A program made the position numbers and the translations under genes. Shown here in pieces: positions 44,148 to 55,829 of a stretch of DNA of 64,000 nucleotides; position 1 is the stretch's first letter; each line of letters opens with the position of its first letter. The notes under the pieces are model-generated. The model saw only the letters and a program-made list of their open reading frames with translations. It had not been told where the DNA came from and searched no databases. The stretch is taken from assembly GCA_035610835.1 (NCBI GenBank), contig CM069441.1:102173606-102237605 (forward strand), written 5' to 3'. The DNA is from Ophiura sarsii (taxonomy: Eukaryota; Echinodermata; Ophiuroidea; Amphilepidida; Ophiuridae).

Positions 44148-44525
44148 AGGCATATCATGTGATCTTTCCAGGGAACGCCCTCAACATCAAAAAAAAGAAA
44201 AATTGAAAGAAGATTTTCTTACAGATTTACATTTCTGATCATGAATCGTACATACATTCCAAGTTACAGGGCGATACGATTCTTAATTACTTCAAAATCA
44301 TGATTTTAGAGTGAAAATAAACTGTCAGATATCCGACAACTTATTTTACTCTATTCTAAATTCACTCTAAAACCATGATTTTGAGGTAATTAGGAATCGT
44401 ATCGCTCTGTAACTTGGAATGTATGTATGATTTATGATCAGAAATGTAAATCTGCAAGAAAATCTACTTTCTAAAAAAAATAATGAATAAAGGGCGCTTT
44501 CTGGAAAAGATCACATAATATGCCT
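44148..44525. mobile_element. TTAA-flanked MITE family 4, copy B (378 bp)
   Basis: The ends AGGCATATCATGTGATC and GATCACATAATATGCCT are inverted, with TTAA at 44144-44147 and 44526-44529. Long arms include ACATTTCTGATCATGAATC, ATTCCAAGTTACAGGGCGAT and TAATTACTTCAAAATCATGA and their inverses, so almost the whole element folds back. It is the complete relative of 23801-24120. Confidence 0.92.
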
Positions 44526-44665
44526 TTAAAAGACAGTCCAAGTGTGTCTGCCTTTAAAGCCTTCCTATTAGCTCAAATTGACACTTGAATGTCACAAACA
44601 ATATTTAAATGAGCTGATGCCCATATAATCTTTTTTTTTCTCACCGAGCAAAATTGCCAATGCAG

Positions 44666-44882
44666 GTACTGTAAAACAACTTAATTTCATGGCAACTTAA
44701 TTTAGCGAATAAGCATTTAGTCAACTTTTTTGCGGCAATTTAATTTCACTGATCTGTATCATCTTCCTATATATAACAATTATAAATAATACAATTGGCG
44801 GCCATTTAATTTGGCGATTTGGATCTCCTAGCGAAATTAGCGAAATTAAATTGCTAGTGAAATTAAGTTGTTTTAGTAAAAT
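44666..44882. mobile_element. MITE with ACAACTTAATTTC ends
   Basis: TACTGTAAAACAACTTAATT at the left is inverted at the right (AATTAAGTTGTTTTAGTA), with ATTTAATTTCGC variants and their inverses throughout. TA at both borders is compatible with a TA duplication. The repeated AACTTAATTTCGCG-type motif is familiar from animal MITEs. Confidence 0.8.
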
Positions 44883-44889
44883 ATTTTGT

Positions 44890-45435
44890 TTAAAAATCCA
44901 CCTTCCACAAATACCATGTTTTCATTAGTAACTAGACGCCCATAACTAACCTCCATCCACTTTTTGAATACTTTTTTCGTTTACCGATTTTGTCAGCAGA
45001 AGAGATGGACCTCTTCCTCAAATATTTGAAACATATATCTTCAGAAAATAAATATATGCCCATAATTAACCTCGATCCACTTTTTAAAATACATATTTGC
45101 TAATGCTTGATAGATTTAAAGGAAAGGATGGTCCACATTCCTGAAATATCTGAACAGATGTTGTTAGGAAATATGCCTGAAATTAACCTCTTTCCGTTTT
45201 GAATACATTTTCTTTTGCTATTTCTTGAAGTTGCCGAGGAAGACGTAGTTGCTTTCACAAATATGCCCTAAATTAACTTCTTGTCAATGTTTTGAAAGTT
45301 TTGATAACCGTAACTTTACCAGAGGCCACAAAAAGCCACAGCAAATAGCTGCTGTACCGCATACCTCACGGTTCTATCTCGTGGCACGATCCGACGAGCT
45401 GTCAAATGGTCTAGATCTTGAATAAGATAACTTTT
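44890..45435. other. Diffuse repeats of CCATAATTAACCTC-TCCA
   Basis: GCCCATAACTAACCTCCATC, GCCCATAATTAACCTCGATC, GCCTGAAATTAACCTCTTTC and GCCCTAAATTAACTTCTTG recur every ~95-120 bp (about 44939, 45058, 45173, 45265) with CACTTTTT-GAATAC-TTT between. It is an old four-copy tandem repeat. Confidence 0.7.
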
Positions 45436-45439
45436 TCAA

Positions 45440-45605
45440 GCTCCCCTGTTATCATCTGGTCGTCTGCCCATCCGCCTGTCATGCGAGCGGTTCGGGTTCG
45501 ATCCCTGGCGTGGGCAAACAGTGATCTTTCTCCCTAAATTAGATCCAATTTTCTCTGCTGATAGTTGAATTGTCAAAAACCAGCTTAGGAAGTTAGGGTT
45601 AATCC
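45440..45605 (+). mobile_element. tRNA-derived SINE-like unit with TTAGGGTTAA tail
   Basis: The tRNA-like head (ATCATCTGGTCGTCTGCCCA, box B GGTTCGATCCC at 45495-45505) is followed by a body with TTGTCAAAAACCAGCTTAGG and the end GTTAGGGTTAA at 45592-45602. The GTCAAAAA-CC---TTAGG...GTTAGGGTTAA 3' end matches the minus-strand ends of the 38.3/38.6 kb units. Confidence 0.65.
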
Positions 45606-45609
45606 ACCA

Positions 45610-46980
45610 ATATTGTCAGTTGAAGAGATGGTATGTGTTATTAATGCATTATAAGAGAAATGTAGTTGACAGAAACCATTCTGCTATTAAAAGAGCCTCT
45701 TTATCAACACATTTGTGTTAGACGGTATCATATGGCTCTTGGGTTTCTCACAAAATGAAAAGTCCCACCATACGACTAGTGAGATCATTGTGTATTACGA
45801 CTGGAAATACGATCTCCTGCCTCAGACGCGCTTGGCGGGAAATCTTGTCACAGACACGAGGTACCCTTCATATTGCATGTACATCCAGGTACATGTGTAG
45901 TAATATATAATAAAGAGCTGACCTTCCCAAAATCATATTTGTAACTAGCCTAAAACCATTTTTTTATATAAATAGACACCGCCTCGTGCATTTTGTTTAT
46001 TCAATAGGTTGGATTTTTATAGACATGGATATCGCCTGAGCTTTTATGCAATTGAATACACTGGATGTTTAGGCAGCTGATTCCTCAAGCAGTGTATAAA
46101 GTCATGTACGGAGGATGTGGAAGGTTTTTTATGCTGTGCTATGCATAAACCATGCGATGGGGCTATATGGAGTGTTTGACAGTTGTGCATGACATATAAA
46201 CACGGCGATTTGGTCCACTATAAGTGACAGAAGGCAAATGTATTGATGGCAACATGTGTAAACCTTTCAACAATGTGTTATGATTGCTAATATTGGTTCT
46301 TAATTTCTTTAGCTGAACTATGGGTAATACCAAAGGCGAAAATTGTGAGGCTTGCATTTGTACATGTGAAAAAGGAATCCCTACTGGCAGACGCATCTAT
46401 TAATATTAAAGTGTGCATCATCATGCATATCAGAAGTACATGCCTGTTTTGCTTGTAGCAAGCCGTGTTTGGTCTCTTCACAAAGAAGATTTTAAGGTCT
46501 TCCCACAATGCATCGCGCAAAACACCAGCCAACTAAAGCTTTTTTCACACGATGCATTTGTCGAGCTCTAGAAAGTTTAGAAAAAGAAAAAGGGACCCTA
46601 ATAACTAATTTATTCATTGATATAAACTAGAACCCAAGAGCTCCAACGATGAACGCGCTGTGAAGCCATGATTGTGTGCTTATGTCTATGGGAACCGAGA
46701 CAAATTAGAGACCAGAATTAGGGCATTTTGCAAAAACGCAATGCATTGTGGTGGTGTTTTTAAAAAGCTTCTTTGGTCTCTTCTTTATTTCCAATGTGCC
46801 TAACACTGTCTTGAAACAGTTTACTAAGTGATGAGGGTTGACTATTTGGAACTGAACAAACAATAACCAGGTCTCTACTTAATTCGGATCCTACTTCATT
46901 TGAACCGAAGCAAAGTAAGAACATGATGTCAGTGCATGTTCCAGTAATTGTTGCAGCATGTATACACGAGTGCCTGGGTT
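45610..46980. other. Unassigned; weak inverted repeat 46472-46785
   Basis: CACAATGCATCGCG and AAGAAGATTTTAAGGTC near 46480-46520 are imperfectly inverted at 46735-46780 (GCAATGCATTGTGG, TTTTTAAAAAGCTTCTTTGG). No other feature supported. Confidence 0.4.
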
Positions 46981-46984
46981 TGTC

Positions 46985-47215
46985 TGTGATCATTGATGTG
47001 TGGTTCAGTGGAACAGCGCAGGGCTCCTAATCATAAGGTTGTGAGTTCTAGCCCTGCTGGTGCCAACGTGTTTGTGTCCTAGGGCAAGGCACTTAGTCTA
47101 CATTGCTTATTTGGGGTTACTATACATTCATAACCCCTAAATATAGTCTATATGTAGGGTTATGAATGTAGTATGTTCATGTTGTTTATGTCGCAACTGG
47201 GCGCTGATTTAGCTC
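46985..47215 (+). mobile_element. tRNA-derived SINE
   Basis: Box-A-like TGGTTCAGTGGAACAGCG (47001-47018) and box-B-like GAGTTCTAGCC (47043-47053) are ~30 bp apart. They are followed by CCAACGTGTTTGTGTCC, TAGGGCAAGGCACTTAG and TCTACATTGC. The GTGTCCT-GGGCAAGGCACTT body is shared with the minus-strand copy at 24945-25122. A hairpin of GGGGTTACTATACATTCATA and its inverse follows at 47113-47170. Confidence 0.7.
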
Positions 47216-47219
47216 CTGC

Positions 47220-47655
47220 CTTGACGTTGCATTGTTTGATATTTTATAATAATTTACATAATTTGAAATGTGGTTACAATTCGGCCGGTTGGTTGCGATG
47301 ACAATACAATTAGATTATCCTTCTTCCATCACCCTTCACTGTAGTACAGTGTTCTTCCACACCTAGAATAATAGAATCCCAAATTTCCTGGAATTTGATG
47401 GGATTTCCTGAAATCTTCAAAATGACTATATCCTTGGTATTTTTGGTTGTGGCAGGCAGGCAAGGATATAATGCCGTGTGTGGAACTCCGGAATTGGATT
47501 TTAAAAAAAATTGAAATTTAGGGGTTAGGGTTGAATAGATTTATGAATGGACTATTTAGAGGGCGCTCATTATGTGTTTTGAAAAAGCAAAATGGATCAG
47601 GGGGTGATTGTCGACTAATGTTAGCAATTGTTTAATATTATTATGGGCACCAAAC
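47220..47655. other. No recognised feature; GGGGTTAGGGTTG at 47520
   Basis: Otherwise AT-rich. The TTAGGGTT motif echoes the SINE tails, but no tRNA-like head precedes it. Confidence 0.4.
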
Positions 47656-47657
47656 AT

Positions 47658-47863
47658 CAGTGGCGTAACCAGAGAGGGGGGAGGGAGGGGCAGGGGGCAT
47701 TTGCCCATCCCCCTGCCAGAAGGCTTTCCCCCCTGATTCCCCCAAATAAAATGACAAACTCTATGTAAAAGAGTCAGATATGCCCCCCCCCCCTTGATGA
47801 CATGCCTGTCCCCACATGCCCCCCACCCCCCACCCCCAATAGAAGACCCTAGTTACACCACTG
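47658..47863. mobile_element. hAT-like MITE, 206 bp
   Basis: CAGTGGCGTAACCAGAGAGG at the left is inverted at the right (CTAGTTACACCACTG). The interior is G-rich then C-rich. These ends are typical of short hAT derivatives. The adjacent 8-mers (CCAAACAT, CAACATGA) do not match, so the duplication has decayed or the ends are slightly misplaced. Confidence 0.75.
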
Positions 47864-48059
47864 CAACATGAATGAAAAAGAACACAAGGGGAAAACGTTG
47901 TTTTTTCTTCTTTAAAGATATAAATTATCACACATTTTGAAATTTTCCAAAATTGCCTGGAATTATTTCATTTCCTGAGCAGAAATCCACCATAATTTCC
48001 CGAATAATTTCCTGGAAAGTGGAAATATTGTGGTAGTAATTTTTCCACATGGTGAAAAG

Positions 48060-48480
48060 TTACCGAAAAAAATCGCCACAAACCCCCCCCCCCCTTGAAC
48101 CACTGGGCACAAGATTTTCCAGTACACCACCAGTGTCAAGGATACTTGGCGTAGATACTGCGCCGATACTGCGCCAAGTATAGGCTGGGCCCATTATTTC
48201 ATCAAAAAATGTCCACGCCAGGTTATACAAACAGGCTGGGTCGTGGTAATTTGTGGTGTATGGTAGGGTTAGGGTTAAGAACTTACTTTTTCCCAAATTT
48301 GTTGAGTAAGAACACCAATTTTTCAAAATATTGGGGCTTCGGAATGCAAAATGTTATGATTTTTGTTTTTTTTAATAAAATAAGGGTCTTAAGAGCTGAT
48401 GCAGGCTCAAAAGGGGGGTCTTAAGAGCGAGCAGAAGAGGGCAAGAAAGGGAGTCTTCAAGGCGGTACATACCTATATCG

Positions 48481-48511
<31 letters not shown>

Positions 48512-48600
48512 GGGGCTTCGTCCCTGGACCCCACTAGGCCCACTAACTAGGGCCTTCAGTGGGCCCCTGGACCCCACACTTACAAATTACTGCTAATGTA
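48060..48600. other. C-tract region with TTAGGGTTAA motif
   Basis: C runs at about 48081-48093 and 48484-48511, TAGGGTTAGGGTTAAG near 48262, and CTGCGCCGATACTGCGCCAAG near 48160. It looks like one or more degraded mobile elements; no boundaries are secure. Confidence 0.45.
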
Positions 48601-49338
48601 ACTGGTGTAGGGATGGGATAGTGAGGAGCATAAGATGGCGATTAGGATTAAGTAAATAGCAGAATTTGTATGACATCAGGGGAGTGTCGACAAAACATAA
48701 ACTTAAGATTACGATCATACAAATTACGAAGCAAAAATATGATAACTGGTGCATTTTAATCGGTCAATTCTTTTTATACTATTCAGATGGCAATCTGGTC
48801 CAATTTCACTGACAAAAATTCAGTTACTTCTGTCTGAAAATTCTCTCTATTGTAATTCATTAACAATGTACAAAGGATAAATCAGTGAACTAAGTTCTAG
48901 CATAGTGCCTCTGTCTACTCTCTATGCAAAGTTATTCTTTCAAGGGGCCTATCTACAATCCTTGACTGTAAGATTTGGAAGGAATAGGTTGATTACAAAT
49001 ACGTGCTGAGGATGCTAATGTATCACATGTACTGTACATAGTTTAGCTTGTTATGTACACCTATCTATGTTGATGGAATGGGCTGTCGGGGTTTGGTTTA
49101 GCTCACTGACTGTGCTTAGATAAGATGGTAAAATAACCATCATCAAGACTTTATTGTTGTAAAGAGGGTGATCATTCGCGTCACAATTGTGTTTGTACGT
49201 GGTCGTTTTAAACAGCATGCTTTAGTATTTTCACTTTCGAGACTGCTAAGGCAATTTGACTTTATTGTTGTACAAAAGGGTGGTTCGCCTCATAAATTAA
49301 ATTGCTGTTTTAAAGGTACAATTTGTGTGTATCACTTA

Positions 49339-49759
49339 GAGTGTGTTTCTGCTGGGGAAGAAACCGCTAATAAATGCTAAGTTTGCCCAGTAGAAACAGG
49401 CAGAACCCGGCAATAATCGGTATTTTTGGTAATCCAAAAAAACCTTCACAAACCAGGTTTGGAACAGGCAATAATCGGCAATAAGCCCAATAGAAACAGA
49501 AAGGCGATTCTTAGCGGTTTGCGCCGTGAACCGTTTCACGCTGGGTAATACACATTATTGTGAAGCAATCTTTTTCAGGTGCGGTGGCATTGTTAGATAT
49601 TACAAAAGGTCAAATTTCGTGGCCCATCGACTAGGATCAATAAACTTAGCGGTAACTTTTCGCGAGTAGAAACAGGGGGGGGGGGGTTAAAAACTGACCG
49701 ATTGAAACTTAGCGTTTATTAGCGTTTACTTTTTGCAGTGGCCCAGCAGAAACACGCTC
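49339..49759. mobile_element. TTA-flanked Harbinger-like MITE (421 bp) in unit 1
   Basis: The ends GAGTGTGTTTCTGCTGGG and CCCAGCAGAAACACGCTC are flanked by TTA at 49336-49338 and 49760-49762. Sister units read GCTTAGAGATT-CCTG without it, near 53487, 59517 and elsewhere. The interior has AATAATCGG and CCAGTAGAAACAGG iterations and a G run at 49676-49687. TTA duplication fits PIF/Harbinger. Confidence 0.9.
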
Positions 49760-50841
49760 TTACAGATTGCCTGCACTTCTAAGTAGAAGGGAGTTTAAAT
49801 CAATCACCTATTCAAGATTGACACTCACAATCTTGGTAATAACATTTCATCTCTATATCATAGAGATGGGCTATGATAAATGACATGACCATCATACATC
49901 ATAGCCATGCATATGTAGGTTACGATAATGTTTGAAAGCATTCAAGTCTAGAACTGAAACCATGTGATTTATCTTGGCATGAATTGAATAAGGTACCCCT
50001 ATGTGATCAAAGTTAGTTATGTTGATGCGTTAGAAGTTAAATAAAATAATCAATTTGGTATTTCTCCAAATTTAGAGTAGATTGCATGTACCAATCCAAT
50101 CAGCCTAGGTATATATAAAGCAATTGGGGATTGAATATTTTCAACAAAATACAGAAAGCCTTTATTTCATCATTTTGTGTGCTGTGTATATTATAGTCAA
50201 TGTTGTTGTACCTGGAGAATACAAAAAATCAATCTGCAATTTGAAATATATCCAAGAGTTAAAGCAGTCTCGAATTGACTGTTTTTTCAACAACAAAAAG
50301 AAATGCTTTTGTCAAAACTCTTATGCCCCCTACTTGACTCGAAAAGTATTTGTACGTGAAAAGCCTGATGTCTTGTTGTATCAATTGCATCCACAGGCAA
50401 ACTCGCAAAGTGAAGCGTGATTCCCAGATGTGTGCCAGATTAAATTGGTAGAATGGGCTCTGTTTTCTGCTTTTCCATCCCCCTATCCTTCCCTCCAACC
50501 ATCCACCTATCTTTACCAATGGCTTCAGGGAGAGATCTGCTTCCTGATAATTTACCATGGATGTGTGCTATCACCTCCAATGAATAGCTGCATGACTCAT
50601 TCTAGCTATTTCAGATAGGGGACCTACTTTCTGCTTATGTATCAGCAATGTAAAAGTTGAGGTGATGACTCGAAGGAATGGATGAAATAACAAGATATTT
50701 GAACACAAAGTGGTGTTTCTTGGCCTTTCTTGCATGCTGCCAATCATTGATAAAAACAGCCTGTATCTGATGACATGTATTGATGGGTACAAGACTCAGG
50801 GTACTTACTACACATTATCTATCACCTGTCTTTATTATTAA

Positions 50842-51334
50842 CCCTTTGAACCCGGAGTTATTATAAGGGTTCGGTACACCCACCCTGACTTCTCCGGGGG
50901 TAAAATGCTAAATATAGTACACCTATATCATCCGTAATATATGTTACCGATGATAGAGGGCAGTATGCCATTGTACTACACGTATAACGTAACCTATTTA
51001 TAACATAAAAACGTCCGGTTTTATCGCCAAAATTGCCAATCATGACCGTAAAACAATGCATCCCTGTCTACCTGAGAATCATCTACGCCATATTGTGTTG
51101 CATATTCATCCAATTTTGCGCTATTTTTGACTGTTTTCTTCAGCTAAATGACATCGAATCACAACGAAAACCTTGCGAAACAATGTATTTCACATCGGGT
51201 GAACATCACATGACTTTCAAGTCATATGACCACTCAGTCATATGATCAATGTGTCATCTGTTCGCTCAGGTCGATTTATCGACCTATCGGGTTATAGACG
51301 TTCTCCGATAAATCGACCTATCGGGTTCAAAGGG
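50842..51334. mobile_element. TTAA-flanked MITE family 5 (493 bp) in unit 1
   Basis: The ends CCCTTTGAACCCGG and CGGGTTCAAAGGG are flanked by TTAA at 50838-50841 and 51335-51338. Sister unit 3 shows one uninterrupted TTAACAC at about 57524. CGATAAATCGACCTATCGGG is repeated near the right end. CCC-type ends at TTAA are what piggyBac itself has. The 70-codon frame inside has no known motif. Confidence 0.92.
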
Positions 51335-51887
51335 TTAACACTTAGTGTGTGCTCTGTAGGGGACTGGAGTCTATAATTCAACATCGACACAACCTTCTAT
51401 TAGATAAATCCTGTATTTGTATAAAAAGGAAGAAAATGACACCGATATCCTGACCAGAATAGTAAACAAAAGATAATTCACTGATGCGCCACATTTGTCA
51501 GAAAGTTTCATCCATTTATATCGATGACCACTTCTGTCTAATTTTTGAAGAACATTTTACATATGGTTTCATTTTTTGATGTGATAGACTTTTAGGATAT
51601 AGATTTGATATCCATCACCCCTTCGGCTATGCTCATGGACATGACCTTATTTGAATTGTAAAGATAGACTCATCTAAAGAAAATTGTTTCTGAACCTCTT
51701 TTGAATATGTAAGTACAAAATGCTCTATTCTCCAATATGAGAGGATATTTGTTTAAGCAGGTGTTTGTTTGAAATTAGATGGCAAAAGCTGTTGATATTG
51801 TTTGTGATGGGATTAAGCAAAATGAGTGAGAAGTTGCGAAAATTGATTTTGAGATATAACCAGACAGAGGATAGATTTGTTTATGTT

Positions 51888-52108
51888 TTCTGTTTAGAGA
51901 ATAATGACTGCGTAACAACTGTTTTCGCGAATTTGTTTTAAAATCAGCGGTTTTTGTTCTGGTCTAAGGAATTGTCCCGAGGGGCGCAGCCCCCGAGGGA
52001 CAATTCCGAATGAACAGAACAAAACCCGAGGATTTCATCTTTCATCTAACGATTAATTTGATTGGAACGCACTTGGAACGGAGCTATCGCGATTATTCAT
52101 GAAGTTAT
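51888..52108. mobile_element. Insertion with GC-rich hairpin, in unit 1 only
   Basis: Relative to unit 3 (about 58082) ~215 bp are extra. They contain the near-perfect hairpin GGAATTGTCCCGAGGGGCGC / GCCCCCGAGGGACAATTCC at 51968-52007, bracketed by TTTTGTTCTG and its inverse CAGAACAAAA. The outer ends are not clearly inverted and the duplication is not resolved. Confidence 0.6.
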
Positions 52109-52283
52109 GAATGTTTTTTAAACCCTTCTGTAGTAATATCTTTAAAGTTAATTGTCCATATTTATGTGGTTTTCTGCAAGATGTCGCTTAACGAATGGCA
52201 AATACAATCAAGGAGAAAACTAAAAATGTTATACTATCGACTTCAGACTCATTTTGCTTGATCGCATCATATTTGATCTTCTA

Positions 52284-52491
52284 TAGTTTGATCAGTTCCA
52301 AATTGGCAAGCCTCCTTACAACTGCGAATTAATACAGCAGGGTGTAGGCGTACATGAATGCAACAAGTGCACTGTGCATTAATGTGTGATGCATGGTTTT
52401 GGCCAAAATCGTGTGCGTTCACTTTGATTACTTTTGTGAGTGGAGAGATAAAAGCAGCATATTTCTTGTCAATTTTGAACTGATTGACCTA
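52284..52491. mobile_element. TA-flanked MITE, CTATAG family, copy 2 (unit 1)
   Basis: TAGTTTGATCAGTTCC and GAACTGATTGACCTA are inverted, with TA outside (52282-52283, 52492-52493). The B-type units lack it: 54594 reads TCTTCTAGCAACT and 61670 the same, exact empty sites. Confidence 0.92.
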
Positions 52492-55400
52492 TAGCAACTT
52501 CCAGTGTGTCATTTTGACAACCAGTTTGTCTTGTGCCATGATGTACTACTGTTGCAAAAAGTGTGTATTGTAACATTTACAAGATGTGACCCACATCAAT
52601 AAACCTGCAACTAGTGCAAATTTTAATGATACTGAAAAAGTGGTGATTTTGGCATTTTGTGGAAAAGTATGAATCAAATTTGGTTGAATTGTAGCTAAGA
52701 AATCAATATTGATCAGAAGAGGGATGGGGATTAGAGGGGAGGGGGAATGTATGTAGGGTAGGTAGGAGTGCAATAATTTTGTGAAACTGTCTGGAACAAT
52801 AAGTTCAAATTTGGAATTATTTCTATGAATTTTTTTAATTATTTTTCTTTGATTCCTGATGAAACTCATTTCTAATAATTGTGTCTTTTGATGGGACAGT
52901 GTATATCGTATGATAATTGAACATTTACAGATTGACCCCAAAGCATGGTGACTCTTTGCCTCTCAATTTTTGTATGTTTGATGGGACTGTGTCAACCGTA
53001 CATTAATTACAAATTTACAAAGGAATAAATCAGTGAACCCAAAATATCACAGTGCCTCTTTCTACTCTCTCTATGTAAAGTTATTCTTTCAAGGGGCCTA
53101 TCGGTGCAATCGTTGATTTTAAGATTGGGAGGGTACAGGTTGATTACAAACACGTGCAGACAGTGCTAATTTATCACAATATACCTAGTTAAGCTTGTTA
53201 TTATACACACCTATCTATGTTGATCAAAAAGGCTGTCAGAGTTTGCTTTAGCTCATAGACTGTGCTTAGATAAGATGGTAAAATAACCATCACCAAGACT
53301 TTATTGTTGTGTAAAGAGGATGATCATTCGAATCACAATTGTGTTTGTACACAATCGTTTTAAACAGCACACTTTAGTATTATCACTTTCCAGACTGTTA
53401 AGGCAACAAGACTTTATTGTTGTAAAAAAGGGTGGTTAGCCTCATAAACAAAACTGCTGTTTTAAAGGTACAATTTGTACATATCGCTTAGAGATTACCT
53501 GTGCTGCGAAGTAGAAAAGGAGTTTTGATCAATCAACCTAATCAACATCAACACCCACAATTTTGGTAATAGAATACCAATACCATAGAGATAAATGACA
53601 TGAGCATCATACATCATAAACATGCATAGGCAGATTACGATAAGGTTTGAAAACATTAAGTCTAGGACTGAAACCATGTAAATTATCATGCCTTGAATTA
53701 AATAAGGTACTCCTATGTAATCAAAGTTATGTCGATGTGTTAGACATTATATAAAATGATCAATTTGATATTTCTCCAAACTTTGAGTAAATTGCATGGA
53801 TCAATCTAATCAGCCTAGATAAAGTAATTAGGTATTGAATATTTCAAACATAACAACAACAAAAAAGCTTTTATTTAATCATTTTATATGTATAGTCAAT
53901 GTTATTGTATCTATAGATTACCCACAAAAATCAATCAGTATTATTTGAGTATTCAGCGTTCTGCAATAGCCAAGCTGTAAAGCAATCTAAGATTGGCTGT
54001 TTTTCAACAACAAAAAGAAGCGCTTTCGTCAAAGCTCTTATGCCCCTACTTGACTCGCAATGTATTTGTACGTGAAAAGCCCAATGGCTTATTGTATCAA
54101 TTGCATCCATAAACACACACGCAAACCAAAGCGTGATTCCCAGATGTGTGCCAAATTAAATTGGTAGAATGGTGTCTGTTTTCTGCTCTTCCTCCCCCTT
54201 CCCCCTCCTTCCCTCCAACCATCCACCTATATTTACCAATGGCTTCGGGGACCACAGGAATGGATTTGCTTCCTGATAATTCACCAAGGGTGTGTGCTAT
54301 CACCTCCAATGAATAACTGACTGACCCATTCTAGCTATTTCAAATAGGGTTTTCATTTTTCTTTCTTTCTGGGACAGATGTTTAGGATATAGATTTGAAA
54401 CCCTTTCGCCCATGGACATGACCTCCTATTTGAATTGTAAGATAAACTCATTTAAAACTGTATGTTTCTGAACCTCTTTTGGTATGGATATGTATGAACA
54501 AAATGCTTTATTCTCCTATAAGAGGATGTCTATCTGAGCAGGTGTTTGTTTGAACTTAGATGGTAATAGCTGTTAATATCATTCTATCTTCTAGCAACTG
54601 CTACAATGTAGTGTGTCATTTTGACAACCAGCTTGTCTTCTACTGTGACATTCTGATGTGGTGTATATTGTGACATGTTGTTTTAAATTACAAAATGTGA
54701 CCCACATCGATAAAACTAGAACAAGTGTATGTTTTTTATAATGCTGAAAAAGTGGTGATTTTGGAATGCTTTAAATTTTTTGTTATCTTCCATATCAAAT
54801 CTTTGAAATGGTATTCCTTTACATATTACCTTGTTTATCATTAAGAAACATATTGGAGGAACTTGCTCCCTCCCTGCCTAATGGGCCATCTAAGTATGGT
54901 AACATTCTGATTGTTTGTGACCCCGTTCAGCCGGCAAAGTGGTCCATTGTGACTGGAAAATGTAAATGAAACAATTCTAAGATAAATGTCATACAGCAGG
55001 CTTACTTTTGACGACTTGTTTTTTAATTTATTTTTATTTGACATGCACAACACCATGTCTGCCGTTTCTTTTCACGTTTTCCCTCTGAACAGTTGCAGTG
55101 TGTTGGCTTTAGCCACATTCTTTGAGAAACTGACTTATCCCTGAAAACTGACTTATCCCTGTTGCACCATTAAGCTGTACAATGTACAAGTCTGACTTGA
55201 AAGTCATGGTATAATATCTAGGGATTAAACCTTGATTATAAGATGTAGGGGGTTTAGAGAGCTGTAGGAATGTGGGTTTTTAGGGATGGAGGGCACACAT
55301 AGTTTTGTGTTTTTGATGGGATGATTACTATATTATTCAATAATTACATATTTTACAAAGAAATAAGTCAGTAAACCCAAAATAGTGCAGTGCCTCTTTC

Positions 55401-55829
55401 TACTCTCTCTAACATGTCTAATATGCAAAAGTTATTCTTTCAAGGGGCCTATCGGTGCAATAGGCGATAGAAGGATACAGGTTGATTACAAACATTAGCT
55501 GACAGTGCCAATGTATCACATGTATACCTAGTTTAGCTTTGTTATATACACACCTATATATGTTGATGGAAAAGGCTGTCATGGTTTGCTTTAGCTCAGG
55601 TACTGTGATTAGATAAGATGGTAAAATAACCAACATCAAGACTTTATTGTTGTAAAGACGGTGATCATTCGTGTCACAATGGTGTTTCTACAGGGTTGTT
55701 TTTAGCAGTACACTTGATCATTTTCACCTTAGAGACTGTTTAAGGCAACAAGTCTTATTGTTGTTAAACAGGGTGGTTCGCCTCATAAATTAAACTGCTC
55801 TTTTAAAGGTACAATTTTTGCATATCACT

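Noticed and set aside
45440..45520. A functional tRNA gene
   Set aside because: A good box B is present, but acceptor and anticodon stems do not pair convincingly, and the sequence runs on into a SINE-like body and tail.
46163..46993. Overlapping 77-81-codon minus-strand frames
   Set aside because: Mutually overlapping in different frames, no motif, no splice context; partly within a weak inverted repeat.
46985..47060. A functional tRNA gene
   Set aside because: A- and B-box-like motifs exist, but spacing and stems are wrong for a tRNA. The downstream GTGTCCT-GGGCAAGGCACTT body is shared with another copy, marking a SINE.
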